From Agitococcus lubricus (GTDB taxonomy: Bacteria > Pseudomonadota > Gammaproteobacteria > Pseudomonadales > Moraxellaceae), in contig NZ_QAON01000007.1 of NCBI RefSeq assembly GCF_003051055.1, forward strand, positions 100,445 through 164,444: a stretch of DNA of 64,000 nucleotides, given 5' to 3'. Under the pieces are notes generated by a model that was not told where the DNA came from, did no database searches, and was given only the letters and a program-made list of their open reading frames with translations. Positions 1 through 8,349 of the stretch are shown here, in pieces. Both the position numbers and the translations under genes were made by a program. Each line of letters begins with the position of its first letter. The first letter of the stretch is position 1.

Positions 1-81
1 GAGGGGATATTGAGCGGCTACATCTGCCAACATACCGAGTTGCTGTGAACCTTGACCAGGAAATACAAAGGCTAATGTCAT
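1..81 (-). CDS. fabD: Malonyl-CoA:ACP transacylase FabD, N-terminal fragment
   Basis: Only the first 27 codons are inside the window; the gene continues past position 1. The peptide starts MTLAFVFPGQGSQQLGM, the glycine-rich N-terminal signature of FabD, which loads malonate onto acyl carrier protein for fatty acid synthesis in the cytoplasm. An in-frame ATG exists at 99, but 81 matches the usual FabD start and has a GAGAG ribosome site about 9 bases upstream. It lies downstream of plsX as in the common yceD-rpmF-plsX-fabD order, with the small gene at 262-741 placed between them. Confidence 0.9.
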   Translation of the reverse strand, partial: MTLAFVFPGQGSQQLGMLADVAAQYPL

Positions 82-261
82 TATTTCTTTATCTCTCATA
101 AAGACCCATGACACCGCTGTACAACCGTGGCTGAACATCATGTGACCATTCGGGTCTGACTTAAACAATTACGCGACGCATCTGACGACCAAACAGAGAA
201 TCTATCAACGCGCTTTACACCGTATGCCTACATTTTAGGTATGCAGCCTAGACGGACGTTG

Positions 262-741
262 TTAGTGCTTCGCTGCTGCTGTTTGCTCAGTATGCAGGTA
301 TACCAACTTACCATTTTCTAGGCCAACATCACTCAACCAATCTTCTTCTTGCGTAAGAATGTTTTGCCGCCCTTCAAATTCAAGGAGATAGCGTGAAAAA
401 AGGTGGAGTTTTATTTGTGCATGTTGACCATTTTCTGAAATATGACTGTCTAATAAATCAATTTTACTGATAATCAATTTTGCTATCATCAAGTTATTCT
501 TATAAATCTTTGTCAATTCTGCTTTTGTTAAAATCTTATCGTGTGCCAAATTTTTTTGTTGATAGCGGGCTGAAAACAGGTTTAACAACGCCTCAGGCTC
601 TTTTTGCATCATGTACGTGCTGTGCTCAGTCAACAATGCATCTAAGGCTTCGGGGGTGATTTTTTCGAGTGCCCAACAGGGAGACAGTATCGTCAATCCC
701 CACAGCAAACCCACATAAACGAGCTGAGTGAATCGTTTCAT
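262..741 (-). CDS. Exported protein of unknown function, 159 aa
   Basis: I do not recognise a family with certainty. The N-terminus (MKR then a hydrophobic stretch ending near PCWA-LE, residues 1-25) looks like a Sec signal peptide, so the mature protein of about 135 residues is probably periplasmic. The rest alternates helix and strand-like segments, and size and pattern are compatible with an NTF2-like fold; that is a guess. It sits between plsX (18 bases upstream) and fabD, inside what is otherwise a fatty-acid/phospholipid operon, so it is probably co-transcribed with them. No catalytic motif is visible. Confidence 0.7.
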   Translation of the reverse strand: MKRFTQLVYVGLLWGLTILSPCWALEKITPEALDALLTEHSTYMMQKEPEALLNLFSARYQQKNLAHDKILTKAELTKIYKNNLMIAKLIISKIDLLDSHISENGQHAQIKLHLFSRYLLEFEGRQNILTQEEDWLSDVGLENGKLVYLHTEQTAAAKH

Positions 742-759
742 CGCCTTATCACATCGTAT

Positions 760-1764
760 TTATTGTTGTTCTGGCATGTGTTGTTGAATAAGTGCGGGCA
801 CATCTTGTTCGACTGCTTTGATAGCCACTTTAATGGCTTGAGCAAAAGAGGAGCTATCGGCACTGCCATGACTTTTGATGACAATGCCTGTTAAACCTAC
901 CAAACTTGCACCATTATAATGACTAGGATTCATTTTTGCTTTTAGACCACGCCAGACAGGGTAAGCCAGTGCACCCGTTAATTTCGTTAACCAATTACGA
1001 CTGATTTCTTGCTTAATAAAGGCAGCCATCATTTTAGCGACGCCTTCGGAGGTTTTTAGAGCAACATTGCCGACAAATCCATCACACACCACAACGTCCG
1101 CTTCGCCCTTAAAAATACCATCCCCTTCTATGTAACCGACATAATTCAGTGCCGAGGCGCGTAATAGTTGATGCGTTTGCTTGATTAGCTCATTGCCTTT
1201 GATTTCTTCTTCGCCAATATTTAATAAGGCAACACGCGGTTGTGCAATACCTTCTAAGGCACGTACCACCACATCACCCATCAAGGCAAACTGCACCAGA
1301 TGTTTGGCTTCCGAGTCCACATTTGCCCCTAAGTCCAACATATAAGCGCGGCCATGTTCGGTCGGCAGTGCCGTCATAATGGCTGGGCGTTCAATATTGG
1401 CATGTGTTTTTAGGACGAAACGACTAATCGCCATCAAAGCACCTGTATTACCCGCACTGATACAGGCATGTGCTTTTTTATCGTGCACTAAATTGATTGC
1501 CAAGCGCATGGAAGATTGACGTTTATTGCGCAATGCGACAGCAACTTTATCATCCATGGTGACCATTTCATCGGTATGGACAATAGAAATACGCGCACGG
1601 ATATTAGGCGCTATTCCCTGCAACAAGGGACTAATTTGCGATTCTTGGCCGACTAAAATGATGTGAATACTTGATGAAGCGGAGAGGACAGAAAGAGCAG
1701 CAGGAACGGTGACGCGGGGACCAAAGTCCCCGCCCATGGCATCAACCGCTAAGGTGATCGCCAT
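760..1764 (-). CDS. plsX: Phosphate acyltransferase PlsX
   Basis: PlsX makes acyl-phosphate from acyl-ACP and phosphate, the acyl donor for PlsY in the first step of phospholipid synthesis. The 334-residue protein has the family N-terminus AVDAMGGDFGP (residues 6-16), the ISAGNTGALM segment near residue 103, and the VCDGFVGNVALKTSEG segment near residue 227, all typical. Length is normal. It starts 8 bases after rpmF, continuing the yceD-rpmF-plsX-fabD operon. Product location is the cytoplasmic face of the membrane. Confidence 0.97.
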   Translation of the reverse strand: MAITLAVDAMGGDFGPRVTVPAALSVLSASSSIHIILVGQESQISPLLQGIAPNIRARISIVHTDEMVTMDDKVAVALRNKRQSSMRLAINLVHDKKAHACISAGNTGALMAISRFVLKTHANIERPAIMTALPTEHGRAYMLDLGANVDSEAKHLVQFALMGDVVVRALEGIAQPRVALLNIGEEEIKGNELIKQTHQLLRASALNYVGYIEGDGIFKGEADVVVCDGFVGNVALKTSEGVAKMMAAFIKQEISRNWLTKLTGALAYPVWRGLKAKMNPSHYNGASLVGLTGIVIKSHGSADSSSFAQAIKVAIKAVEQDVPALIQQHMPEQQ

Positions 1765-1772
1765 ACGATGCT

Positions 1773-1958
1773 TTAGGCTTCAACCGCAGCAACGGTGAAT
1801 AATTGACGACCACGGTAAAAACCATCTTTGGTCACATGGTGACGACGGTGTGTTTCACCTGTGGTTTGGTCTACGCTTAAAGTTGGGCCAGTAATTGCAT
1901 CATGAGAACGACGCATATCACGACGTGAACGGCTTTTACGGTTTTGTTGAACGGCCAT
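1773..1958 (-). CDS. rpmF: 50S ribosomal protein L32
   Basis: The 61-residue basic protein begins [20 protein letters not shown] and has the [12 protein letters not shown] segment of gammaproteobacterial L32. It is a large-subunit protein near the peptidyl-transferase region. It has no Cys residues, so this is the zinc-free form, which is normal in this class. It lies between yceD and plsX, the standard operon order linking ribosome and fatty-acid synthesis. The C-terminus (LFTVAAVEA) is slightly longer than in E. coli. Confidence 0.97.
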   Translation of the reverse strand: MAVQQNRKSRSRRDMRRSHDAITGPTLSVDQTTGETHRRHHVTKDGFYRGRQLFTVAAVEA

Positions 1959-1990
1959 GATAGCTCTCCAAACAACATCTATAGTCTAAG

Positions 1991-2533
1991 TTATTCTTCC
2001 GTTGACGGCTTTTTGAGTGCTGCCAACACCTGAAATGGATTTTCTTTGACGGGTGCTGCTACATCGACTTGCTTATACTGCAAGGACTCACAATGGTCAT
2101 GCATGGGTGTATAAGGCACATTCAACAACAACTCGTCTTCAATAATCTCGGCCAGCGCGACGTCTTGCTCTGCAACCACAATATAGTCTGCATCTTCTGG
2201 CAATTTATCTGCTTCATCCTCGTCATGCACCAAGGCTAAATCAATCGTGGTTTGTATACTAAGATTCATTGGCTCCAAACAACGTTGACACGTCAACGAG
2301 ACATTTGTTGCTAAATCACCCCGTAAAAACGCGATACGTTGGGCATTACGCTCAAACCGACAATTGACCTGTACACTGCCTTCAGTGGTAACTAAATCAG
2401 CAGCTAACCGTGTAAATTTCGCCAACGGGACATCGGCTACAACCTGTGTAGCTCTGTCTGCCCATTTGAAGGGCTCAACGGCGGCGGGTAATGAGACGAC
2501 TGGCATAATAGGGGCGCGATGATACGGGTTCAT
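1991..2533 (-). CDS. yceD: YceD family protein (DUF177), 23S rRNA accumulation factor
   Basis: The 180-residue protein carries the DUF177 core with the conserved pair C82-Q-R-C85 followed by LEP, and acidic C-terminal half. In E. coli YceD is linked to 23S rRNA accumulation; its exact biochemistry is not settled. Position directly upstream of rpmF is diagnostic for the family. The start chosen gives MNPYHRAPIMP; a later methionine is unlikely because the region before VEPFKWADRA is usually present. First gene of the yceD-rpmF-plsX group. Confidence 0.93.
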   Translation of the reverse strand: MNPYHRAPIMPVVSLPAAVEPFKWADRATQVVADVPLAKFTRLAADLVTTEGSVQVNCRFERNAQRIAFLRGDLATNVSLTCQRCLEPMNLSIQTTIDLALVHDEDEADKLPEDADYIVVAEQDVALAEIIEDELLLNVPYTPMHDHCESLQYKQVDVAAPVKENPFQVLAALKKPSTEE

Positions 2534-2565
2534 AGGCAGAATGTCTAGTGTTTTTGCGTGGCTGG

Positions 2566-3105
2566 CTACTGTTTAACGGGATATTTGGCCAGTTTACGCT
2601 GTAAGGTACGACGGTGCATATTTAAGGCTCTGGCCGTGGCGGAGATGTTGCCGTCATGGGCTTGTAAGACACGTTGAATATGCTCCCATTCTAAGCGGTC
2701 GACTGACAGTGGTTGCTCCTTTGGCGATAACGCACTGTCACCTTCTACACGCCCAAAGGCTTGGATAATGTCATCAACGCTCGCAGGCTTTGCCAAATAA
2801 TGGGTTGCACCGAGCTTAATGGCTTCTACTGCCGTGGCAATACTGGCATAACCCGTCAACACCACAATACGGGTTTGATTATCTAATTGATGGAGCTGGC
2901 TCACTAACTCTAAACCTGATGCTCCTTGCATTTTTAAGTCCACTACGGCAAATTCAGGGGATTGCTGTGACAATAATCCGACTGCCTGCTCAACACTCTC
3001 GGCACTGATAACCTCAAAGCCGCGCCGTTGCATGGCACGTGTCAATACCTGTCTGAACGTGGCGTCATCATCAACTAATAATAGGAGCGGTGCATTTTCT
3101 GACAT
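2566..3105 (-). CDS. Response regulator of the RegA/PrrA/RoxR/ActR family
   Basis: The 179-residue protein has a receiver domain (residues 7-120; acidic pair D12-D13, phospho-acceptor D56 in VVDLKM, LAKPAS lysine near 110) and a C-terminal Fis-type helix-turn-helix (about residues 150-175, NISATARALNMHRRTLQRKL). No AAA+ domain lies between them, which is the RegA layout. RegA-type regulators control respiratory, redox and carbon genes in response to electron-flow. The sensor gene is immediately upstream with a 3-base gap. The 1:1 pairing with a RegB-type kinase makes the assignment strong; I leave the symbol empty because regA, roxR, prrA and actR are all used. Confidence 0.93.
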   Translation of the reverse strand: MSENAPLLLLVDDDATFRQVLTRAMQRRGFEVISAESVEQAVGLLSQQSPEFAVVDLKMQGASGLELVSQLHQLDNQTRIVVLTGYASIATAVEAIKLGATHYLAKPASVDDIIQAFGRVEGDSALSPKEQPLSVDRLEWEHIQRVLQAHDGNISATARALNMHRRTLQRKLAKYPVKQ

Positions 3106-3108
3106 GGT

Positions 3109-4362
3109 TTATGTCCGTTGTTGAATGGGCAACATCACCCGAGCAATAGAGCCGCCGCCCTGACGCGGTAAAAAGACAATTTGTCCCCCCAGTCGGCTTA
3201 AACTAGCATTTGCTAAAAACAAGCCAATCCCCATGCCCTGCTCTTTACTGGACATCATTTGTGTGCCTGCTTGCTGTAATAGCTCATCGGGGAAGCCCAA
3301 GCCTCTATCCAACACATCGATTATCAGTTGTTGACTCAATCGACTCATCGCTAACTCTATACCTTGACTTGAGGCATCGGCTGCATTGTTGAGCAGATTG
3401 ATTAAGGCTTGTTCTAAGGTCGCATCGTACGCCAGCATCACGTCATGCTGTGCGTAAGGGAGTACTTGTAAACGAATACTGGGTCGTAACAGATGAAACT
3501 TATCAACGACCTGTGCAATCAATACAGGCGCAGCTATCAGGCTTAAAGCGGTCGTTTGTGCCAACTCAACCTTTTGAATCATCGTCCCTAAAATCTGCTT
3601 ACATACACCGACTTGTTGCTTTAACAGTGCAATATCAGGCTGTAGTTCTGTATCTACCATGGCTTCTAAATCGTCAGCTAACACAGCAATTGTCGCAAGT
3701 GGTGTACCCAATTCATGCGCTGTGCCTGCGGCTAATGTGCCTAAGGTCAGTATTTGCTCTTGACGTTGATATTGTTGCTGATACTCGGCTAACTGTTGTT
3801 TGGTCTGCTCAATTTTTGCCGCTAAGTAGGCCATAAAGCAAGTTAATAGCCCCGCACTCAAAGCAAAATTTAACCACAGGGCAAGATGATGAATGGAAAT
3901 ACGTAAGGTATTCGGCATTGCGGGTAAGGGTTGATAGTCTTGCATCAAGCTGGCATATAAAAAACACGTGAGTAACAATAATAAAATACTATAGCCTAAG
4001 GGTAACATGACAGCCGCTAAGGCCAATGGCAGTAAAAACAAGGAGGAAAATGGATTGTTAACACCGCCTGTAAAATACAACAACAAGGCTAAGGCCAGAA
4101 TATCAATCAGCAGTTGACTGGCGAGCATGGTCTCACTGACCTGCCGACCGCGTTTGCTTCGTTGGGCTTGATAATAGGTAAGCGCATTAACGACACATAA
4201 TACGGCCAGTATCGTCAACAAAGGCGTTAAGGGTAATGGCATCGCCAATCCCCAATGCGTTGTCGCTATCGCGATGCCCTGCCCCATAATGGCCACACAC
4301 CTGAGTATAAACAAGGCCATTAAGCGTCGGTGTTGTATAGAAAAAAAGCGCGCTGTGAGCAT
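3109..4362 (-). CDS. Redox sensor histidine kinase RegB/PrrB/RoxS type
   Basis: 417 residues: six predicted membrane helices in the first 185 residues, then a short coiled coil, an H-box (AAGTAHELGTPL with H216) and an HATPase domain (NLLNNAADAS, GLGFPD, GMGIGLFLA). Two features known to matter in RegB are visible: the quinone-site heptapeptide GGxxNPF (GGVNNPF, residues 99-105) and the redox cysteine after the H-box (C254 in VGVCKQIL). This supports sensing of the quinone pool/redox state and phosphorylation of the regulator encoded 3 bases downstream. Inner membrane. Targets cannot be read from this window, although ccm genes lie 33 kb away. Confidence 0.94.
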   Translation of the reverse strand: MLTARFFSIQHRRLMALFILRCVAIMGQGIAIATTHWGLAMPLPLTPLLTILAVLCVVNALTYYQAQRSKRGRQVSETMLASQLLIDILALALLLYFTGGVNNPFSSLFLLPLALAAVMLPLGYSILLLLLTCFLYASLMQDYQPLPAMPNTLRISIHHLALWLNFALSAGLLTCFMAYLAAKIEQTKQQLAEYQQQYQRQEQILTLGTLAAGTAHELGTPLATIAVLADDLEAMVDTELQPDIALLKQQVGVCKQILGTMIQKVELAQTTALSLIAAPVLIAQVVDKFHLLRPSIRLQVLPYAQHDVMLAYDATLEQALINLLNNAADASSQGIELAMSRLSQQLIIDVLDRGLGFPDELLQQAGTQMMSSKEQGMGIGLFLANASLSRLGGQIVFLPRQGGGSIARVMLPIQQRT

Positions 4363-4459
4363 AGAGTGGCTACAATTTCATAAAAAGTGGCTTATTGTAA
4401 GCCGCTCTGCTTTAAGCCGCTGTAGATTTTAGGCTATCTGTTGCTAAAAAAGCGATTTT

Positions 4460-4493
4460 TAAAACACAGCTTAGGCTTGAGATTAAGCTGTGT
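4460..4493 (-). terminator. Terminator after the YcnI/lipoprotein genes
   Basis: Ten-base arms ACACAGCTTA (4464-4473) and TAAGCTGTGT (4484-4493) are perfectly complementary around a 10-base loop. On the minus strand the hairpin is followed by TTTTAAAAATCGCTTTTTT. It lies 67 bases past the stop of the small lipoprotein gene. Confidence 0.75.
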
Positions 4494-4559
4494 CTTGGTA
4501 CGGCGCTGTTGACACCCTCACCGCTCATAAACTAGATGAAGGTATCAACATACGCGTGT

Positions 4560-4763
4560 TTATTGCGGAGGCAATAAATCGGCTGACAGCTTACCCTCAG
4601 CAGGTGGCAGGTCTAAGGCCGCCGCCACCGTTGGACTTAAGTCGCCGAAGGGGTCAACACTAGCAGGGGTACTGACCTGAGATTGCGAATCATTTGCTGC
4701 GTCATGATTGCTATTACAGGCAACTAGCCCCAACGCTAAACACAAAAAAATCAAAAAGCGCAT
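4560..4763 (-). CDS. Small lipoprotein, 67 aa
   Basis: The peptide begins MRFLIFLCLALGLVACNSN: a lipobox (L-V-A-C, lipidated Cys16) after a short hydrophobic signal. The mature part is about 50 residues, Ser/Ala/Asp/Pro-rich with no obvious fold and no metal-ligand pattern (no His, no Cys beyond the lipidated one). An AAGGGA ribosome site stands 8 bases before the ATG. It follows ycnI by 60 bases on the same strand and shares its terminator, so it is probably the last gene of the copper-related group. Function unknown. Confidence 0.75.
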   Translation of the reverse strand: MRFLIFLCLALGLVACNSNHDAANDSQSQVSTPASVDPFGDLSPTVAAALDLPPAEGKLSADLLPPQ

Positions 4764-4823
4764 GTTACTATCCCTTTAGGAAGCATGGTAGAGAGTGGGC
4801 AAAACCGTCTTTATCCACACTCT

Positions 4824-5546
4824 CTAGTATTTGACCCAAATATCACTGCCTGCGGGAATGGTTAAGAGTTGAGTGGCGTTCTTTTTAATCAGCTCCAAGG
4901 TTTGCCCATTCGCACTGTGCCCTTCTTTGTTTTTCCACACGATAGCGGCATCGGTAAAAAAGTTTTTGGCTGTGCCAGTTAAATCTAAGGTATTAGGCAC
5001 CGTATATTTATTCCAACCTAAACCGCGTTTGGGCAGAATGTACAAAGTAGGCGTATTGGCACCCGTCCATACTTCGCTTAATTGATTATTCGCACCGCAA
5101 TATTGTGTGGTTTCAAAGCCTAATGTGCTAAAAGCTGGAATCGGTGTTGTTGTCGTACCATTAATTGTGGATAAAGCGACACGGAAACTGACCTGATAAA
5201 AGTGACTGGCTTCTGTTTGTACGTCTTCGGTTTTTTGCTCCCAAACCAAACTACTCACTTTACCTGCATTATCTTTGACAATTTTTACTTTGCCAAAGGT
5301 AGAGTGCATAGGCATCACACTCGATAGCGCCACGCCAGCAGGCATTTTTACTTCAATTTTATTAGTGTCATAGCCAACATCAGCAGCATCATGGCAACCA
5401 TGTGGTACATTCAGTGTGGCAATAATCGTATTTCCCGTAATGGGCAGATTATTACTGTCCCTAAAAAAACCAACATGTGCAGAGGCAAACTGGCTTGCCA
5501 CTAAAGCCCCCACCAGTGTCATGGCTAATACTGAACGATTTAACAT
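4824..5546 (-). CDS. YcnI-family copper-binding protein (DUF1775)
   Basis: 240 residues with a signal peptide ending ...FASA before His24, so the mature protein would begin with His (HVGFF). YcnI proteins bind Cu(II) through an N-terminal 'mono-histidine brace'; the N-terminal His, the V-P-H-G-C-H segment (residues 48-52) and a conserved Trp (W102) are visible here. The family is periplasmic or cell-surface and usually sits near other copper genes, as here (MbnP/MbnH upstream). A C-terminal membrane anchor found in many Gram-positive YcnI proteins is absent. It is 343 bases from the upstream gene and a terminator lies between, so it likely has its own promoter. Confidence 0.85.
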   Translation of the reverse strand: MLNRSVLAMTLVGALVASQFASAHVGFFRDSNNLPITGNTIIATLNVPHGCHDAADVGYDTNKIEVKMPAGVALSSVMPMHSTFGKVKIVKDNAGKVSSLVWEQKTEDVQTEASHFYQVSFRVALSTINGTTTTPIPAFSTLGFETTQYCGANNQLSEVWTGANTPTLYILPKRGLGWNKYTVPNTLDLTGTAKNFFTDAAIVWKNKEGHSANGQTLELIKKNATQLLTIPAGSDIWVKY

Positions 5547-5757
5547 ACTCTTACCCTTTTAGTGTTTAACGACGCTGTTACTTGGCAGGTGCCGTTTGTA
5601 ACGAGTTACTTAGTTCTTCGCGCAATCATTGTGTGAATGACAGGCATGCAACGCCAGATTTAGCTATCCGTATGCGCTAATCTGGATGACCTGTCGTAAC
5701 CCGTTCACGATGAGCCGCGTAAGACCTGATGTCTGTGTTTGCGAGACGGAGACCGAT
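5547..5757. other. Leader region of ycnI; part of a 343-bp gap
   Basis: The 343 bases between ycnI (start 5546) and the outer-membrane protein gene (end 5890) hold no convincing gene. The half nearer ycnI should contain its promoter and ribosome site (AAGGG/AAGAG before the ATG); I see no strong -35/-10 pair by eye. The other half has a terminator and a palindrome listed separately. Confidence 0.5.
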
Positions 5758-5793
5758 AAAAAAATGGGACTGTGTTGTGACCGCAACACAGTC
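5758..5793 (-). terminator. Terminator of the MbnP-MbnH-OMP operon
   Basis: Perfect 10-base arms GACTGTGTTG (5768-5777) and CAACACAGTC (5784-5793) with a six-base loop. On the minus strand this hairpin is followed by CCCA and seven T residues, a classical intrinsic terminator about 100 bases after the OMP stop codon. Confidence 0.85.
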
Positions 5794-5870
5794 AAGGAGA
5801 ATCTCCTACATTCGGCGCAATGCACTGACCGAACGAGGGTTATTGTAAGAAAGGAAAGCTCAGAACAAAA

Positions 5871-5887
5871 TGCGACATATTGTCGCA
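5871..5887. promoter_or_regulatory. 17-bp palindrome TGCGACA-N3-TGTCGCA, copy 1
   Basis: TGCGACATATTGTCGCA is a perfect inverted repeat with 7-base arms and a 3-base centre. It lies 3 bases past the stop of the OMP gene and 325 bases before ycnI. The same arms with centre GAT occur at 9355-9371, upstream of the MbnP gene. Two copies around one copper cluster suggest an operator, but this copy lies on the far side of a terminator from ycnI, so its role is unclear. Confidence 0.5.
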
Positions 5888-5889
5888 AG

Positions 5890-7098
5890 CTATGGTTTGA
5901 TTGGCCATAAACTGGCGATATCCCATTGATATCTCAATAAAAAAATTCGGTTTTTTTGTTGTTTATTATCTTCTTGGTGGAGTTCTAGACGCCATGTCAT
6001 ACCATAGGGGGCGCGCCATGTAAGCCCTACTCCATAACGAGACAAACGGGCTGCACTGTCTTGAATCGCGGCTTCTTGTGCAATCAGTCCTGCGTTTGCG
6101 CCTGTCAACTGATGTTGGCCTGCCAAGGTTTCTAGCCGTAGACTCGCTTCTATAGTGGGATTTAGCGGATGACTCGCCATCAACCATCCCCCCGAAATGT
6201 CCCCTTGATAGTCAACTAACCCCGATACACTGGCTAAATCACCTGTTTCGCGTTTCCACCATGCTTCACCTGAAAATTCGGTGCCATACCAGCGTTTAGC
6301 ACCACTGGCGACAACAATCAGGGCTTGACCATCAAAACATACCTGTCCTAAGGTAGGAACGAGACAGGCCGATTGGGCATGGCTATGCCCTTGTGTCAAT
6401 TGTTGCTCGGTAGGACGACCATTCACATTAAAGTGTGCTGCGCTGAGTTGCCAATGACTAAAATGTCCTTGCCAGCCGCCACCTACATTGATGGCATTCG
6501 CGCCTTGGCTTTTGACACTGGGAAAGCTGTCCGCTTGATACGCGCCCATAAACGCCTGCCATCCTTGTTCGTGTTCCCACGCAAGTGATACCCCATCGTC
6601 CAACCACCCCCCTGCAATGGCTGCGCGCATCACCAGAGGTGTTACACCGAATTGCCAATTATGGCTATGGACTAAATTTTGCTCACCCAAACGCACGTGT
6701 TGACGACCTGCCAGCGCGGTTAATTGGTGATCGGCATTAATATCGTAATGGTATTTTAGCCATGCTTGCTCTATTGCAAACTCGTTGCCTAAATCTGTCC
6801 CGTGATAACTGCCTTTGACAAGGGTGGTGATATCACTCGTCCAAGCCACTTGCAAACCGACATCAACAAACTCTAACTGTGCGCCTTGCACGTAGGCCTG
6901 TTGAGCGCTACTTTCTAAGGCATTGGGTAGACGTGTCATCGGATAATCGTATGCCGTATCCAGATAACGTCCGCCGATATTAAGGATAGGCACGACCCCT
7001 TGTTCGGTCACTTCGTGACTATAAACAAGGGAACTTACGGTCGAAAGCCCCAATACACAGGCATAATTTGCCAACAAAAGACAATAGTTACGAGTCAT
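5890..7098 (-). CDS. Outer-membrane beta-barrel-like protein of the copper cluster, 402 aa
   Basis: A signal peptide (hydrophobic stretch, residues 8-28, ending SLVYSHE) precedes a sequence rich in alternating amphipathic strands, aromatic girdle residues and repeated motifs of the kind LEFVDVGLQVAWTSD and LKYHYDINADHQLTALAGR, as in porin-type barrels. The last segment (FLLRYQWDIASLW) is strand-like but does not end in the usual Phe. The gene starts 2 bases after the MbnH stop and is followed by a terminator, so it is the last member of a three-gene operon. A role as a specific outer-membrane channel or surface partner for copper is inferred from context only. Confidence 0.75.
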   Translation of the reverse strand: MTRNYCLLLANYACVLGLSTVSSLVYSHEVTEQGVVPILNIGGRYLDTAYDYPMTRLPNALESSAQQAYVQGAQLEFVDVGLQVAWTSDITTLVKGSYHGTDLGNEFAIEQAWLKYHYDINADHQLTALAGRQHVRLGEQNLVHSHNWQFGVTPLVMRAAIAGGWLDDGVSLAWEHEQGWQAFMGAYQADSFPSVKSQGANAINVGGGWQGHFSHWQLSAAHFNVNGRPTEQQLTQGHSHAQSACLVPTLGQVCFDGQALIVVASGAKRWYGTEFSGEAWWKRETGDLASVSGLVDYQGDISGGWLMASHPLNPTIEASLRLETLAGQHQLTGANAGLIAQEAAIQDSAARLSRYGVGLTWRAPYGMTWRLELHQEDNKQQKNRIFLLRYQWDIASLWPIKP

Positions 7099-7100
7099 AA

Positions 7101-8255
7101 TCAGGGCTTAGTAATAAAAGGGTTAGCAAATTTGGGATTGTGCAAAAACTCATCATCGGTGAGTGTTTTCAGAAAGGCAACAATGTCGGCTTTATCTTGC
7201 TCGGTTAACGCAATACGGGTCACCAAGTCACTTTTATACGGATTTTTACGACCATCCCCCGCATAAATACCCTCAGTAATATGACGCCCCCCTGCGGCAT
7301 AAAAATCTAAGACCGCTTCTAGATTGGGAATAGAACCGTCGTGCATATAGGGTGCTGTGACTGCGACATTGCGTAAACTCGGTGCGCGAAACTTACCCAT
7401 ATCTTGCGCTCTGCCTGACAATTCAAATACCCCGCGATTGGGAAAAGGAAAGTCACCTGTACCGCCAATATTGAACAAGCCCGTATTATGAAAAGGTAGC
7501 TCTACAACCCGTGTCCCTGCATGCCGTACTTGGTCATTAAAGTTAAAACTGCCATGGCAATGAAAACATTCGGCTTTTTCGCCAAAAAACAGGTTTTTAC
7601 CCCGCATTTCACTGTCTGATAATACCGCCTGTTGTGTTAAAAACTGGTCATAACGCGAATTACCCGAAATTAAAGCACGCTGAAAACTGGCAATGGCTCT
7701 AATGATATTCGCAAAAGAAACAGGCTGCGTGTCTTGGGGATAGGCTTGCTGAAAGAGTTGCTGATATTGCGTATCCTGCTGAAATCGTTGCAAAACCTCT
7801 GCTTTATTTGTGTCGTTAATGCCCATTTCAATCGGACTATCACCAAATAAGGGGACTTCCATTTGCCGTTCTAAACTGGTGAGTGCAGGATTAGCCCACG
7901 TCATTGTTGCGTTATAAACCACATTACTCAGATGCTGAGCATTGCGTGGATGTGCTTGTCCTGTAGAGCCAATCGCGGTTTCTAAGCCATCCGTAAAGGC
8001 TTTTTCTTGTAGATGACAGGTGCCACAGGCTTGAGTACCGTTGCCCGATAAGCGTTGGTCATAAAATAAGTGTCGCCCCAGTTCGACTTTAGCGACAGAC
8101 ATCGGATTATCAGCAGGTACAGCAGGGGTCGGAAAAAAAGCAGGTAATTGCCACTGCCATGTTTCAGAGTTGAGTGTAGGGTCATTGGTGGTCGTGCCTG
8201 TATTACAAGCGACCAACCCCATCATCACCAAGCATATAAATACGTTTTTTTTCAT
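7101..8255 (-). CDS. MbnH-family di-heme cytochrome c peroxidase-like lipoprotein
   Basis: 384 residues from the ATG at 8255 (an upstream in-frame extension lacks a signal-like start). Lipobox G-L-V-A-C places lipidated Cys17. Two c-heme sites: C77-G-T-C80-H81 and C230-F-H-C233-H234, the spacing of the CcP/MauG superfamily. The MbnH branch of this superfamily forms a high-valent bis-Fe(IV) state and oxidises a tryptophan of its partner MbnP to kynurenine, creating a copper site. The partner gene lies 94 bases upstream on the same strand, which is the diagnostic context. Heme attachment needs the Ccm system, part of which is at 37.7-40.5 kb. A plain peroxidase function is the alternative. Confidence 0.85.
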   Translation of the reverse strand: MKKNVFICLVMMGLVACNTGTTTNDPTLNSETWQWQLPAFFPTPAVPADNPMSVAKVELGRHLFYDQRLSGNGTQACGTCHLQEKAFTDGLETAIGSTGQAHPRNAQHLSNVVYNATMTWANPALTSLERQMEVPLFGDSPIEMGINDTNKAEVLQRFQQDTQYQQLFQQAYPQDTQPVSFANIIRAIASFQRALISGNSRYDQFLTQQAVLSDSEMRGKNLFFGEKAECFHCHGSFNFNDQVRHAGTRVVELPFHNTGLFNIGGTGDFPFPNRGVFELSGRAQDMGKFRAPSLRNVAVTAPYMHDGSIPNLEAVLDFYAAGGRHITEGIYAGDGRKNPYKSDLVTRIALTEQDKADIVAFLKTLTDDEFLHNPKFANPFITKP

Positions 8256-8349
8256 AAGACTCAAACAAAAAAACTCATGTGGCCACGATTTGACCACACG
8301 AGTTATCAACTCAAAAAGAGAACGTCGTCTCGCTGAGGTCATACCATGC

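Noticed and set aside
1773..1958. Loss of zinc-binding Cys in L32 as a novelty
   Set aside because: Gammaproteobacterial L32 normally lacks the zinc cysteines.
8256..8342. N-terminal extension of the MbnH gene back to 8342
   Set aside because: The extension has no signal features and hides the lipobox; ATG 8255 gives a clean lipoprotein start.
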